Assembly: GCF_023509015.1 (NCBI RefSeq)
Contig: NZ_CP094975.1
Location: 6,255,501-6,319,500 of the forward strand
DNA from: Pseudomonas abieticivorans
GTDB lineage: Bacteria > Pseudomonadota > Gammaproteobacteria > Pseudomonadales > Pseudomonadaceae
DNA: 64,000 bases
Direction of reading: 5' to 3'
This document shows positions 47,242 through 55,939 of the stretch, piece after piece. Numbering within the stretch: the first letter of the stretch is position 1; every line of letters starts with the position of its first letter. The position numbers and the translations under genes are program-made. The notes under the pieces were generated by a model. That model saw only the letters and a program-made list of their open reading frames with translations, was not told the DNA's origin and did no database searches.

Positions 47242-48216
47242 ATGTTGGCCGATCGATCGTTGTTAAAAGGCTTGGGCTATGGCGGCGCTGCCGGCGTGTG
47301 CTGGGGGGTGATTTTCCTGGGGCCGGCACTGACGCAGGGCCTGTCCGGGGTGCAGTTCGCGCTGCTGCGCTTCCTGTGTTACGGCGCACTGTCGGCGGCG
47401 CTGCTGGCACCGCGCTGGCGCCAGGTGTGCGGCACATTGACTCGCGCCGACTGGGTTGCACTGTTCTGGCTGAGTTTGATCGGCAACGTGGTGTACTACT
47501 CGCTGGTGGGCACCGCCGTGCAACAGGTAGGCATTGCCACCACGTCCTTGATCGTCGGCCTGATCCCCGTGTTGGTGACCTTGGCGGGCCGCCATGACGC
47601 CAACGCCGTCGCCTTTTCCAAGCTGCTGCCCTCGTTAGGCTGTGCCATCACAGGCGTGGCCTTGATCAGCGCACAGGCCCTGCGTGGCGGCGAGCATTTG
47701 GGTGGCGCCGCCAGCCCTGGGCTAGGCCTGCTGTGTGCGGTTGGCGCGCTGTTGAGTTGGAGCTGGTATGCCGTGCGCAATGCTCGCCAATTGAGCCTCA
47801 TGGCCAAGGTTTCTTCCCACGACTGGTCGCTGCTGACCGGCCTTGTGACCGGTGCCCAGGCGTTGGTGCTGGCGATACCGCTGCTGGGCACCGACCTGGC
47901 CGCCCATAGCACGCCAGAATGGGCGCACTACGGGTTGGTGGCCGCAGGCGTTGCGCTGTTATCGTCGGTGGTAGGCGGAGCCTGTTGGAACCAGGCCAGC
48001 CGCCTCTTGCCCTTGGCCCTGAGCGGCCAGGTGCTGGTGGTCGAGACCCTGGCGGCGCTGGTGTTCGGCTTTGCCTGGGAACAGCGCCTGCCCAGCGCCT
48101 GGGAGTGGGCGGCGATCGTGCTGCTGGTAACAGGGGTGGCTTGGTGCCTGAGTTGCCATCGCACCAAGGTCAGCGAAGGCGCCACCCAACCCGCGCCGCC
48201 ACCGCCAGCGTCATGA
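47242..48216 (+). CDS. DMT-superfamily transporter (EamA repeats)
   Basis: The 324-residue protein has ten hydrophobic segments in two EamA halves, from GYGGAAGVCWGVIFLGPALT to WEWAAIVLLVTGVAWCLS, followed by a Pro-rich tail. I chose the ATG at 47242; the open frame runs back into the AraC gene in another phase. EamA transporters export amino acids or metabolites. Substrate unknown. Confidence 0.82.
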   Translation: MLADRSLLKGLGYGGAAGVCWGVIFLGPALTQGLSGVQFALLRFLCYGALSAALLAPRWRQVCGTLTRADWVALFWLSLIGNVVYYSLVGTAVQQVGIATTSLIVGLIPVLVTLAGRHDANAVAFSKLLPSLGCAITGVALISAQALRGGEHLGGAASPGLGLLCAVGALLSWSWYAVRNARQLSLMAKVSSHDWSLLTGLVTGAQALVLAIPLLGTDLAAHSTPEWAHYGLVAAGVALLSSVVGGACWNQASRLLPLALSGQVLVVETLAALVFGFAWEQRLPSAWEWAAIVLLVTGVAWCLSCHRTKVSEGATQPAPPPPAS

Positions 48217-48244
48217 CCGATACCCCGGCCTTCCCGATCGAACG

Positions 48245-49267
48245 TTACCAGAACCGCTGCTGGCTCAATTTGCCCCAGGCCTTGCTCACCAGGTGCTCGA
48301 CAGAGCCGCTAGCGGCCATGCCAACGCGCTCCTGCAGGCTTTTGCGTTCGGCGTAGTGCAGGTGGAACACCTCGGCGTGCTGGGCGCGCTCGGCCAGGTA
48401 TTCGTCGCTGGTCTTGAGTTCGTCCACCAGTTGTTTTTCCAGCGCGGCGACGCCCAGCCAGACTTCACCGGTGGCGACCTGGTCGATGGCCAGTTGCGGG
48501 CGATAACGGGCCACGAAGTTTTTGAACAACTGGTGAGTGATGTCCAGGTCTTCCTGGAACTTCTCGCGGCCCTTCTCGGTGTTTTCGCCAAACACGGTCA
48601 GGGTGCGCTTGTACTCACCGGCGGTCAGCACTTCAAAGTCGATGTCGTGTTTTTTAAGCAAGCGGTTGACGTTGGGCAATTGCGCCACCACGCCGATGGA
48701 GCCCAGGATGGCGAACGGCGCGCTGATAATCTTTTCGCCGATGCAGGCCATCATGTAGCCGCCGCTGGCCGCCACTTTGTCGATGCAGATGGTCAAGCGC
48801 ACGCCGGCCTGGCGGATACGCGCCAGTTGCGAGCTGGCCAAGCCATAGCTGTGCACCATGCCGCCGCCGCTTTCCAGGCGCAGCACCACCTCGTCCTTGG
48901 CCGTGGCCAGGGTCAGCAGCGCGGTGATCTCGTGGCGCAGGCTTTCGGTGGCCGATGCTTTGATATCGCCGTCGAAATCCAGCACGAACACGCGCTGCTT
49001 GCTCTCAGGCTTTTTCTTCTGCTTTTTCTCGGCCTTGGCTTCCTGCTTGCGCTGGGCCTTGAGCTGGTCTTTATCCAGCAACGAGGATTCCAGGCGCTCG
49101 CGCAGGGCCTTGTAGAAATCATTCAATTTGTTGACCTGCAACTGGCCCGAGCCCTTGCGCCGGCCTTTGCTGCGCAGGGAGGCGATGGCGGTCAGCACTA
49201 TCATGATCGCGAGGACCAGGGTGACGGTCTTGGCCAGGAAACTTGCGTACTCGGCGAGAAACTCCAA
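48245..49267 (-). CDS. sohB: SohB-type inner-membrane serine protease (S49)
   Basis: The 340-residue protein has an N-terminal membrane helix (about 10-29), a Lys-rich charged linker (KQEAKAEKKQKKKPESK) and a peptidase S49 domain with nucleophile Ser in DKVAASGGYMMACIG. SohB is a signal-peptide-peptidase-like enzyme in the cytoplasmic membrane. Start is TTG at 49267, with AAGGAG seven bases upstream; the encoded MEFLAEYASFLAK agrees with the known SohB start. Convergent with the DMT gene. Confidence 0.88.
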   Translation of the reverse strand: MEFLAEYASFLAKTVTLVLAIMIVLTAIASLRSKGRRKGSGQLQVNKLNDFYKALRERLESSLLDKDQLKAQRKQEAKAEKKQKKKPESKQRVFVLDFDGDIKASATESLRHEITALLTLATAKDEVVLRLESGGGMVHSYGLASSQLARIRQAGVRLTICIDKVAASGGYMMACIGEKIISAPFAILGSIGVVAQLPNVNRLLKKHDIDFEVLTAGEYKRTLTVFGENTEKGREKFQEDLDITHQLFKNFVARYRPQLAIDQVATGEVWLGVAALEKQLVDELKTSDEYLAERAQHAEVFHLHYAERKSLQERVGMAASGSVEHLVSKAWGKLSQQRFW

Positions 49268-49469
49268 CGATGACTCCTTAACTCAATTTCGCCCCGGCGA
49301 GCGCAGGGGTCAGTTCAAGCTACAGCATACCCACCGGGCCCAGCACCCGCCAGCCGCGTAGACTTGAAGGCCTGGGCGGCTTTTCAAACAAGCGTATGTT
49401 TTTTCATTGACAGGCCCCCGCCAGCGCCATAATCTCGCTGCAACTTCAACGTACCGGGATGACGCGGAC

Positions 49470-50183
49470 GTGGGCAGTATCTACCTGATTCGACATGGCC
49501 AAGCCAGCTTTGGCGCCGATGACTACGACGTGCTGTCGCCCCTGGGTATCGAGCAGGCGCAGATCCTTGGCCGGCACCTGGCCGAGTTGGGCCTGCAACT
49601 GGACCGCTGCGTGGCCGGCGACCTCAGCCGCCAGCAGGACACTGCCCGACATGCCTTGGCACAAATGAATGCCGCAGGCATCGACGTGCCCGCCATCGAA
49701 ACGGATGCGGCGTTCAACGAGTTCGACGCTGAAGCGGTGATCCGCGCCCTGCTGCCCGCCCTGTTGCCCGACGAGCCAGAGGCCCTGGCCGTGCTGCGCA
49801 ACGCCGCGCACAACCGCGCAGAGTTCCAGCGCCTGTTCGCCCTGCTGATCGGCCGCTGGCACCACGGCGGCTACGACACGCCGGAGTTGGTCGAAAGTTG
49901 GCTGGGCTTCGTTGAACGTGTGCAGGCAGGCCTTTCACGCATCCTGGCGCAGGCCGACGGCCGGCACAACATCGCCGTGTTTACCTCCGGTGGCACGATT
50001 GCCGCCCTGCTCCACCTGATTACCGGCGTCACCCCAGCCCAGGCTTTCGAGCTGAACTGGCAGATCGTCAACACCTCGCTCAACCAGCTGAAATTTCGCG
50101 GTCGCGAGGTGGCCCTGGCTTCCTTCAACAGTCACACTCACCTGCAACTGATGAAGGCGCCGGCGCTCATCACCTACCGTTGA
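49470..50183 (+). CDS. Histidine phosphatase family protein
   Basis: The 237-residue protein opens with the phosphohistidine motif YLIRHGQASFG (nucleophile His near residue 9) and has a later second His in the FTSGGTIAAL/HLI region. It starts with GTG at 49470 because the RHG motif normally begins within a few residues of the N-terminus; the open frame upstream is not conserved-looking. It is followed 55 bp later by the SCP2 gene. In many pseudomonads this pair stands beside the phosphotransferase/SDR pair found here at 55.9 kb (recollection). Confidence 0.85.
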   Translation: MGSIYLIRHGQASFGADDYDVLSPLGIEQAQILGRHLAELGLQLDRCVAGDLSRQQDTARHALAQMNAAGIDVPAIETDAAFNEFDAEAVIRALLPALLPDEPEALAVLRNAAHNRAEFQRLFALLIGRWHHGGYDTPELVESWLGFVERVQAGLSRILAQADGRHNIAVFTSGGTIAALLHLITGVTPAQAFELNWQIVNTSLNQLKFRGREVALASFNSHTHLQLMKAPALITYR

Positions 50184-50238
50184 GCCCGGCCTAACGCGAC
50201 CCCCTGTCGCCAGAACAACCCGAAGAAAGGACCTAACC

Positions 50239-50553
50239 ATGACCTCCGTAGCTGATGCCGTACAAGCAATGAAAGCCAAGTTCAACCCAGCGGCAGCCGC
50301 AGGCCTGGACCTGGTGTTTGGTTTCCGCATCGACGACACCAAGAACTTCTCGCTGATCGTCAAGGACAGCACCTGCGAACTGCAGGAAGGCGAAAACCCG
50401 GACGCCCAAGTGACCCTGGTGATGGACGGCGAAACCCTGGAAGGCATCGTCAGCGGCGAAACCGACGGCATGCAAGCCTTCATGGGCGGCAAACTGCGCG
50501 CCGAAGGCGACATGATGCTGGCCATGAAGCTGAGCGAACTGTTCCCAAGCTGA
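50239..50553 (+). CDS. SCP2 sterol-binding-domain protein
   Basis: The 104-residue single-domain protein has the SCP2 fold: LVFGFRIDDTKNFSLIVKD, a strand pair with DAQVTLVMDGETLEGIV, and a final GDMMLAMKLSELFPS helix. SCP2 proteins bind lipid or acyl ligands and in bacteria often accompany acyl-CoA metabolism. It is followed by a clear terminator. Confidence 0.88.
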   Translation: MTSVADAVQAMKAKFNPAAAAGLDLVFGFRIDDTKNFSLIVKDSTCELQEGENPDAQVTLVMDGETLEGIVSGETDGMQAFMGGKLRAEGDMMLAMKLSELFPS

Positions 50554-50570
50554 TGGGTATTAAGGTTTGA

Positions 50571-50602
50571 AAAAATACCCTGCCTTGGCGGGGTATTTTT
50601 TT
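50571..50602 (+). terminator. Rho-independent terminator after the SCP2 gene
   Basis: AAAAATACCCTGCC-TT-GGCGGGGTATTTTT is a 14-bp stem (one mismatch-type wobble) with a T-run. It begins 18 bp after the SCP2 stop. Confidence 0.9.
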
Positions 50603-50630
50603 GAGCGTTGCAAACCCAAATCCCGTTCTG

Positions 50631-51329
50631 TGATCTGCTTTTGATCTTGATCTTGATCTTGATCTTGATCTGCTTTTGATCTTGATTGTATGCCCCGTAA
50701 AGCGCCCGGGCCGACTGGAGGCGTCGATCAAGGGGCGGCCCGAAGGGCCCGAGGCGCAGCCGAGGGAGACGGCAGCCGGCAAGCTTCTATAGCCGGTGCC
50801 GTCTGCCCCTTGAGCGACGCCGGAAGGAGGGGACCCGCAGCGCAGCGGAGGGCCCAAGCAGGGGCAAGCCTTTTTTGCTTACTTTTTGTGGCGTTTGACA
50901 AAAAGTAAGACGCCGTAAGGGCGGAAAGGTGATTCGGCATCACCCTAACCAATGGATATGCCCACCGTCCTCGGAGCATGCTTAAAAAATCATGTACATA
51001 TCCATTACCAAGGGCGCGGCCACTTCACCTTTCCGGCCTTACGCCGGCTCACTTTTTGTCAAACGCCACAAAAAGTAAGCAAAAAAGGCTTGCCCCTGCT
51101 TGGGCCCTACGCTGCGCTACGGGTCCCCTCCCTCCGGCGTCGCTCAAGCGGACGACGGCCCGGAATAGAAGCTCCTCCGGCTCCGTCTCCGGCGGCTACG
51201 CCTCCGGCCGCTTGATCGACGCCTCCAGTCGGCCCGGGCGCTTAATGGGGCATACAATCAAGATCAAGAGCCAATCAAGATCAAGATCAAGATCAAGAGC
51301 CAATCAAGATCAAGAGCCAAGCCAGATCA
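50631..51329. repeat. Large palindromic intergenic repeat, copy C (arm-hairpin-arm)
   Basis: It has the same inverted arm, central hairpin and forward arm as copy B, with the centre differing by a single visible base around 50,981 (CTTA versus CTTC). Its ends consist of 6-bp GATCTT units on the left and AAGATC units on the right. It lies between the SCP2 terminator and the efeU Fur box. No gene was recognised in it. Confidence 0.85.
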
Positions 51330-51409
51330 GACACCGTGGCATAGGCCGGGGCAAGGTGTCGGCGGCACGCCAATCATGAAATTTTGCGTTACATAGTGGC
51401 CAAGTATTC

Positions 51410-51428
51410 AATAATGAGTCTCATTATG
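51410..51428. promoter_or_regulatory. Fur box upstream of efeU
   Basis: AATAATGAGTCTCATTATG matches the 19-bp Fur consensus at 14 positions and is itself palindromic. It lies 41 bp upstream of the chosen efeU start. It implies iron-repressed expression of the efe operon. Confidence 0.85.
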
Positions 51429-51468
51429 TTACAAGTTTGCATCTCTATTGACTTGTCCGTGGTGCGAA

Positions 51469-52311
51469 GTGCTTGTTCCATTCTTGATCATGCTGCGCGA
51501 AGGGATTGAAGCCGCGCTCATCGTTGGCATCATTGCCAGCTACCTCAAACAGACCGGCCGTGGCCAGTGGATGCCGGCCGTGTGGATCGGGGTTTTCCTC
51601 GCCGCGGCCCTGGCCCTGCTGGTAGGCGGCGGCCTGGAACTGATGAGCGCCGAGTTCCCGCAAAAACAACAGGAACTGTTCGAAGGCATCGTCGGCCTGG
51701 TGGCCGTGGGCATCCTGAGCTCCATGGTGTTCTGGATGCGCAAGGTGGCCCGCTCCATCAAGCATTCGCTGCAAGCCTCCCTTGATCATGCCCTGGCCAA
51801 CACCAACCACCAGGTGTTCGCGCTGATCGCCATGGTGTTTTTCGCCGTGGCCCGCGAAGGCCTGGAAACGGTGTTCTTCCTGCTGGCCGTGTTCCAGCAG
51901 AGCGAAGGTCCGGGTGCACCGCTGGGCGCCCTGCTGGGCCTGATCCTGGCCATTGGCGTGGGCTTTGCCATCTACAGCGGCAGCATGCGCCTGAACCTGG
52001 GCCGGTTTTTCCGCTGGACCGGCCTGTTCATCCTGGTGGTCGCCGCCGGCATCCTGGCCAATTCGGTGCAGGCCCTGCACGAGGCCGGCCTGTGGAATTC
52101 GCTGCAAGGCGTGGTGTTCGATATCAGCTCGATCCTGCCGATGGACGGCCCGCTGGGCTCGGTGCTGGCCGGCATGTTTGGCTATCAGGATGCCCCGACC
52201 GTCAGTGTACTGGGCGCCTACCTGCTGTACCTGGTGGTAACCCTGGTGCTGTTCTTCCTGCCGAGCGCGGCCCCCGCGCCGGCCAAATCCTCATCCGTCA
52301 CCCATTCGTAA
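51469..52311 (+). CDS. efeU: Ferrous iron permease, FTR1 family
   Basis: The 280-residue inner-membrane permease has seven hydrophobic segments and the two REGxE iron-binding motifs, REGIEAAL near residue 9 and REGLETVF near residue 133. I chose the GTG at 51469, which gives the usual opening (M/V)LVPFLIMLREGIEAAL; an in-frame TTG 21 bp upstream adds an atypical leader. It is the first gene of efeUOB under a Fur box and imports iron supplied by EfeO and EfeB. Confidence 0.92.
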   Translation: MLVPFLIMLREGIEAALIVGIIASYLKQTGRGQWMPAVWIGVFLAAALALLVGGGLELMSAEFPQKQQELFEGIVGLVAVGILSSMVFWMRKVARSIKHSLQASLDHALANTNHQVFALIAMVFFAVAREGLETVFFLLAVFQQSEGPGAPLGALLGLILAIGVGFAIYSGSMRLNLGRFFRWTGLFILVVAAGILANSVQALHEAGLWNSLQGVVFDISSILPMDGPLGSVLAGMFGYQDAPTVSVLGAYLLYLVVTLVLFFLPSAAPAPAKSSSVTHS

Positions 52312-52326
52312 GGCCCTCTTCCGCCT

Positions 52327-53517
52327 ATGTCCAATCAAGCTAACGGCTTGCCCCCAAAAGCCTTGCGCTTTGCGGTGGCAGGCTCGGTGGTGGTGATGAT
52401 CGCCGCCGGCGCGCTGTTCTACTATGCCTCGCAAGTGGCATCGTCCAAACGCCACGCCAACAACGACGAGATCATCGTCAATATCCACCCGCACAGCTGC
52501 GAGCCCAACGCGCTGACGATCCCGGCCGGCAAGGCCAGCTTTCGCATCGTCAACAAGTCCGAGCGGGCCGTGGAATGGGAAATCCTCGACGGCGTGCTGG
52601 TGGTCGAGGAGCGCGAGAACATCGCTCCGGGCCTGAGCCAGGTGATCAACGCGGACCTGGCCCCCGGCGACTATGCCATCACCTGCGGCCTGTTGAGCAA
52701 CCCGCGCGGCACGCTGAAGGTGACCCCGACCGCCGAGTCCGACGCCAAGGCCAAGGCCCGCCCCTCGATGGTCAACTTCATCGGCCCGCTGTCCGAGTAC
52801 CGCGTGTACCTGAGCCTGCAAGGCAGCGCCCTGATCAATGCCGTGGATGACCTGACCAAGGCCATCGACGCCGGCGACCTGGACCAGGCCCGCGCCCTGT
52901 ATGCCCCTGCCCGCGCCGCGTTCCAGCACATTGCTGGCGCCGCCCAGCGTTTCTCGGAACTGGACAACGCCGTCGAGGCGCGTGCCGACTACTTCGAAAA
53001 ACGCGAACAGGATCCAGACTTCGGCGGCTTCCACCGCATTGAGTTCGGCCTGTTCAAACAAAACAGCGTCGAAGGCCTGGCGCCCGTCGCGCAAAAACTG
53101 CAAAGCGACGTGGCCAGCCTCAAGCAACAACTGCTGGCCCAAACCCTGCCGCCCGAGCAACTGGTGGGCATCGTCGCGCGCAACATCCGTTCGCTGGCCG
53201 AGATCCGCCACAACGGTGAAGAAGAGCGCTACAGCCACACCGACCTGAACGGCTTCGCGGCCAACCTGGACGGCACCCGCAAGGTGATCGAGTTGCTGCG
53301 CCCCTTGCTGGCCAAAACCGCCAGTGACGTGCTGACCCGCCTGGATACTGCGGTCAGCGACCTGGACAGCACGTTGAACGCGCTGCGCAGCGGCGACCGC
53401 TACACCGCGTACGACAAGGTCGGCCCCGATCAGCGCAAGCAGATCGCCGACAAGGCCAAGGCACTGGCCGATGCACTCGATGGAATCGATCCCGCCCTCG
53501 GCCTGTCCGGCCTGTAA
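52327..53517 (+). CDS. efeO: EfeO iron-binding protein (cupredoxin plus M75 domain)
   Basis: The 396-residue protein has an N-terminal transmembrane/export segment (about 14-34), a cupredoxin-like domain (ending EWEILDG...ITCGLLSNPRG near residue 135) and an imelysin-type M75 domain with the HxxE metal motif FHRIEFGLF. It acts in the periplasm in Fe2+ uptake with EfeU and EfeB. It starts 15 bp after efeU and ends 16 bp before efeB. Confidence 0.9.
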   Translation: MSNQANGLPPKALRFAVAGSVVVMIAAGALFYYASQVASSKRHANNDEIIVNIHPHSCEPNALTIPAGKASFRIVNKSERAVEWEILDGVLVVEERENIAPGLSQVINADLAPGDYAITCGLLSNPRGTLKVTPTAESDAKAKARPSMVNFIGPLSEYRVYLSLQGSALINAVDDLTKAIDAGDLDQARALYAPARAAFQHIAGAAQRFSELDNAVEARADYFEKREQDPDFGGFHRIEFGLFKQNSVEGLAPVAQKLQSDVASLKQQLLAQTLPPEQLVGIVARNIRSLAEIRHNGEEERYSHTDLNGFAANLDGTRKVIELLRPLLAKTASDVLTRLDTAVSDLDSTLNALRSGDRYTAYDKVGPDQRKQIADKAKALADALDGIDPALGLSGL

Positions 53518-53533
53518 TGCAGATGAATGTGAA

Positions 53534-54844
53534 ATGAGCGAATCCAACAACACCCCCGTCGACGCCCAACGCCGCCGCGTGCTGATGGGCCTGGGCGCCG
53601 CCGGTGCCGCCATCGCTGGCGGCGCCCTGAGCTGCCCGGCCATGGCCTCGGCCACCGGCGCTGCACAAGTGACCGAAGCGCCGAAAAGCGAAAAGACCCA
53701 GGACCGCCACGACTACCATGGCAAGCACCAGGCCGGCATCCTTACGCCGCGTCCGGCTGCCGGCATGCTGGTGTCGTTCGACGTGCTGGCGGCCGACCAC
53801 GCGGACCTGGAGCGTTTGTTCCGCACCCTGGACGAGCGCATCAAGTTCTTGATGACCGGCGGTACCGTGCAGCAGGTCGACCCGAAACTGCCGCCCACCG
53901 ATTCCGGCATCCTGGGCCCCATCGTGACCCCGGACAACCTGACCATCACCGTGTCGGTCGGCAACTCGCTGTTCGACGAGCGCTTTGGCCTGGCGCACGT
54001 CAAGCCCAAGCACCTGAGCCAGATGGTCGGTTTCCCCAACGACGCGCTGGAGCCGGCGCTGTGCCACGGCGACTTGAACCTGCAGTTCTGCTCCAACACC
54101 CCGGACACCAACATCCACGCCCTGCGCGACATCGTCAAGAACATGCCTGACCTGTTGCTGGTGCGCTGGAAACAGGAAGGCAGCGTACCGGCACAAGCGC
54201 CGAAACGCGCGGACCAACCGGCCGAAAGCGCGCGTAACTTCCTGGGCTTTCGTGACGGTTCGGCCAACCCGGACTCCAACGATACCAGCGCCATGGACCG
54301 CATCGTCTGGGTACAGCCGGGCAGCGGCGAGCCGGCCTGGACCGCCACCGGCAGCTACCAGGCGGTGCGCATCATCCGCAACTTCGTCGAGCGCTGGGAC
54401 CGCACCCCACTGCAAGAGCAGGTCAGCATCTTCGGCCGCCAGAAAGTCAGCGGCGCGCCGCTGGACGGCAAGACCGAAACCGACGTGCCCGACTACGGCA
54501 AAGACCCGCAAGGCAAGGTAACGCGCCTGGATTCGCACATCCGCCTGGCCAACCCACGTACCGCCGAGGCGCAAAACAACCTGATCCTGCGCCGCCCGTT
54601 CAATTACTCCAATGGGGTCAACAAGAACGGCCAACTGGACATGGGCCTGCTGTTCATCTGCTACCAGGCCAACCTGGAACAAGGATTCATTGCCGTGCAG
54701 ACCCGCCTCAATGGCGAGCCGCTGGAGGAGTACCTCAAGCCCATGGGCGGTGGCTACTTCTTCACTCTGCCAGGCGTGACGAGCGACCAGGACTTCATCG
54801 GTCGCTCTCTGTTGCAAGCTGCGCACACCAAAACCAACGTCTAA
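53534..54844 (+). CDS. efeB: EfeB, Tat-exported DyP-type haem peroxidase
   Basis: The 436-residue protein starts with a twin-arginine signal (RRRVLMGLGAAGAAIAGG) and has the dye-decolourising peroxidase motif GFRDGSANP with its catalytic Asp near residue 240. In the Efe system it oxidises Fe2+ or handles haem-derived iron in the periplasm. I chose the ATG at 53534, 16 bp after efeO; the frame is open further upstream within efeO. Confidence 0.92.
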   Translation: MSESNNTPVDAQRRRVLMGLGAAGAAIAGGALSCPAMASATGAAQVTEAPKSEKTQDRHDYHGKHQAGILTPRPAAGMLVSFDVLAADHADLERLFRTLDERIKFLMTGGTVQQVDPKLPPTDSGILGPIVTPDNLTITVSVGNSLFDERFGLAHVKPKHLSQMVGFPNDALEPALCHGDLNLQFCSNTPDTNIHALRDIVKNMPDLLLVRWKQEGSVPAQAPKRADQPAESARNFLGFRDGSANPDSNDTSAMDRIVWVQPGSGEPAWTATGSYQAVRIIRNFVERWDRTPLQEQVSIFGRQKVSGAPLDGKTETDVPDYGKDPQGKVTRLDSHIRLANPRTAEAQNNLILRRPFNYSNGVNKNGQLDMGLLFICYQANLEQGFIAVQTRLNGEPLEEYLKPMGGGYFFTLPGVTSDQDFIGRSLLQAAHTKTNV

Positions 54845-54868
54845 CAACACATCGTCGGGGAATGTTTC

Positions 54869-55699
54869 ATGAAAAAGTCGCCACTCGCTTTGCTGCTGAC
54901 CCTGGGTCTGCTTAACACCCCGCTGTCGGCGTTCGCCGCTGCACAACCGGCCCCCCTTGACCTGGTCGGCCCGGTTTCGGACTACAAGATCTACGTGACC
55001 GAGCAACTGGACTCGCTGGGTAAGCAAACCCAGGCGTTCACCGATGCCATCAAGAAAGGCGACCTGGCCGGTGCCAAGAAGCTCTACGCACCGACCCGCG
55101 TGCACTATGAATCGATCGAACCGATCGCCGAGCTGTTCAGCGACCTGGACGCCTCGATCGACTCGCGCGTCGACGACCACGAGAAAGGCGTGAAGGCTGA
55201 AGACTTTACCGGCTTCCACCGCATCGAATACACCCTGTATTCGGAAAACACCACCAAGGGCCTCGAAGCCCTGGCAGACGGCCTGAACAAGGACGTCAAA
55301 GACCTGCAAACCCGCGTGGCCGGCCTGACCTTCCCGCCAGAAAAAGTCGTGGGCGGCGCCGCAGCCCTGCTCGAAGAAGTCGCCGCCACCAAAGTGACCG
55401 GTGAAGAAGACCGTTACAGCCACACCGACCTGTATGACTTCCAGGGCAACATCAACGGCGCGAAGAAAATCGTCGACCTGTTCCGCCCGCAAATCGAAGC
55501 TCAGGACAAAGCCTTCGCCCAGAAGGTCGACAAGAACTTTGCCGCCGTGGACAAGATCCTGGCCAAGTACAAAACCAAGGATGGCGGCTTTGAAACCTAC
55601 GACAAAGTGAAAGAGGCGGACCGCAAAGCCCTGATCGGCCCGGTCAACACCCTGGCAGAAGACCTGTCTACCCTGCGTGGCAAGCTGGGCTTGAACTAA
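54869..55699 (+). CDS. efeM: EfeO-like periplasmic M75 protein without cupredoxin (EfeM type)
   Basis: The 276-residue protein has a signal peptide ([19 protein letters not shown]) and a lone imelysin/M75 domain carrying the HxxE motif FHRIEYTLY, similar to the C-terminal part of EfeO. It follows efeB by 24 bp, so the operon is efeUOBM. Short EfeO forms without the cupredoxin domain are known as EfeM and bind iron or copper-related ligands; whether it replaces or adds to EfeO here is unknown. Confidence 0.85.
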   Translation: MKKSPLALLLTLGLLNTPLSAFAAAQPAPLDLVGPVSDYKIYVTEQLDSLGKQTQAFTDAIKKGDLAGAKKLYAPTRVHYESIEPIAELFSDLDASIDSRVDDHEKGVKAEDFTGFHRIEYTLYSENTTKGLEALADGLNKDVKDLQTRVAGLTFPPEKVVGGAAALLEEVAATKVTGEEDRYSHTDLYDFQGNINGAKKIVDLFRPQIEAQDKAFAQKVDKNFAAVDKILAKYKTKDGGFETYDKVKEADRKALIGPVNTLAEDLSTLRGKLGLN

Positions 55700-55711
55700 G
55701 TCTTGCTACCC

Positions 55712-55797
55712 TGTGGGAGCGGATTGATCGGCGAAAAAATCACCGCGGTGTGCCTGGCATACCACGGTGAGCGCTTCGCGGATAAATCCGCGCCTAC
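55712..55797. repeat. REPIN between the efe operon and the phosphotransferase gene
   Basis: GTGGGAGCGGATTGATCGGCG and the inverted CGGATAAATCCGCGCCTAC flank about 45 bp with a CACCGCGGTG palindrome. This is the pseudomonad paired REP form also seen at 12.8 kb. Confidence 0.7.
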
Positions 55798-55939
55798 AAA
55801 ATGATCCCGCTGGAATCAGCCTTGCTGATCCACCCTCAACACCCCCGCCAATAACCCCCTCCCGTGCTTGTCCCCGCCCCTGTTGCGCATTAGATTGTTC
55901 AATGATCCGACGCCTTCAGAATAAGCAAAAGGGATAAAC

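Noticed and set aside
53354..55492. 712-codon minus-strand open frame across efeO, efeB and efeM
   Set aside because: The plus-strand genes show signal peptides and metal motifs in order; the antisense frame has no domain and is Val/Gln/Arg rich.
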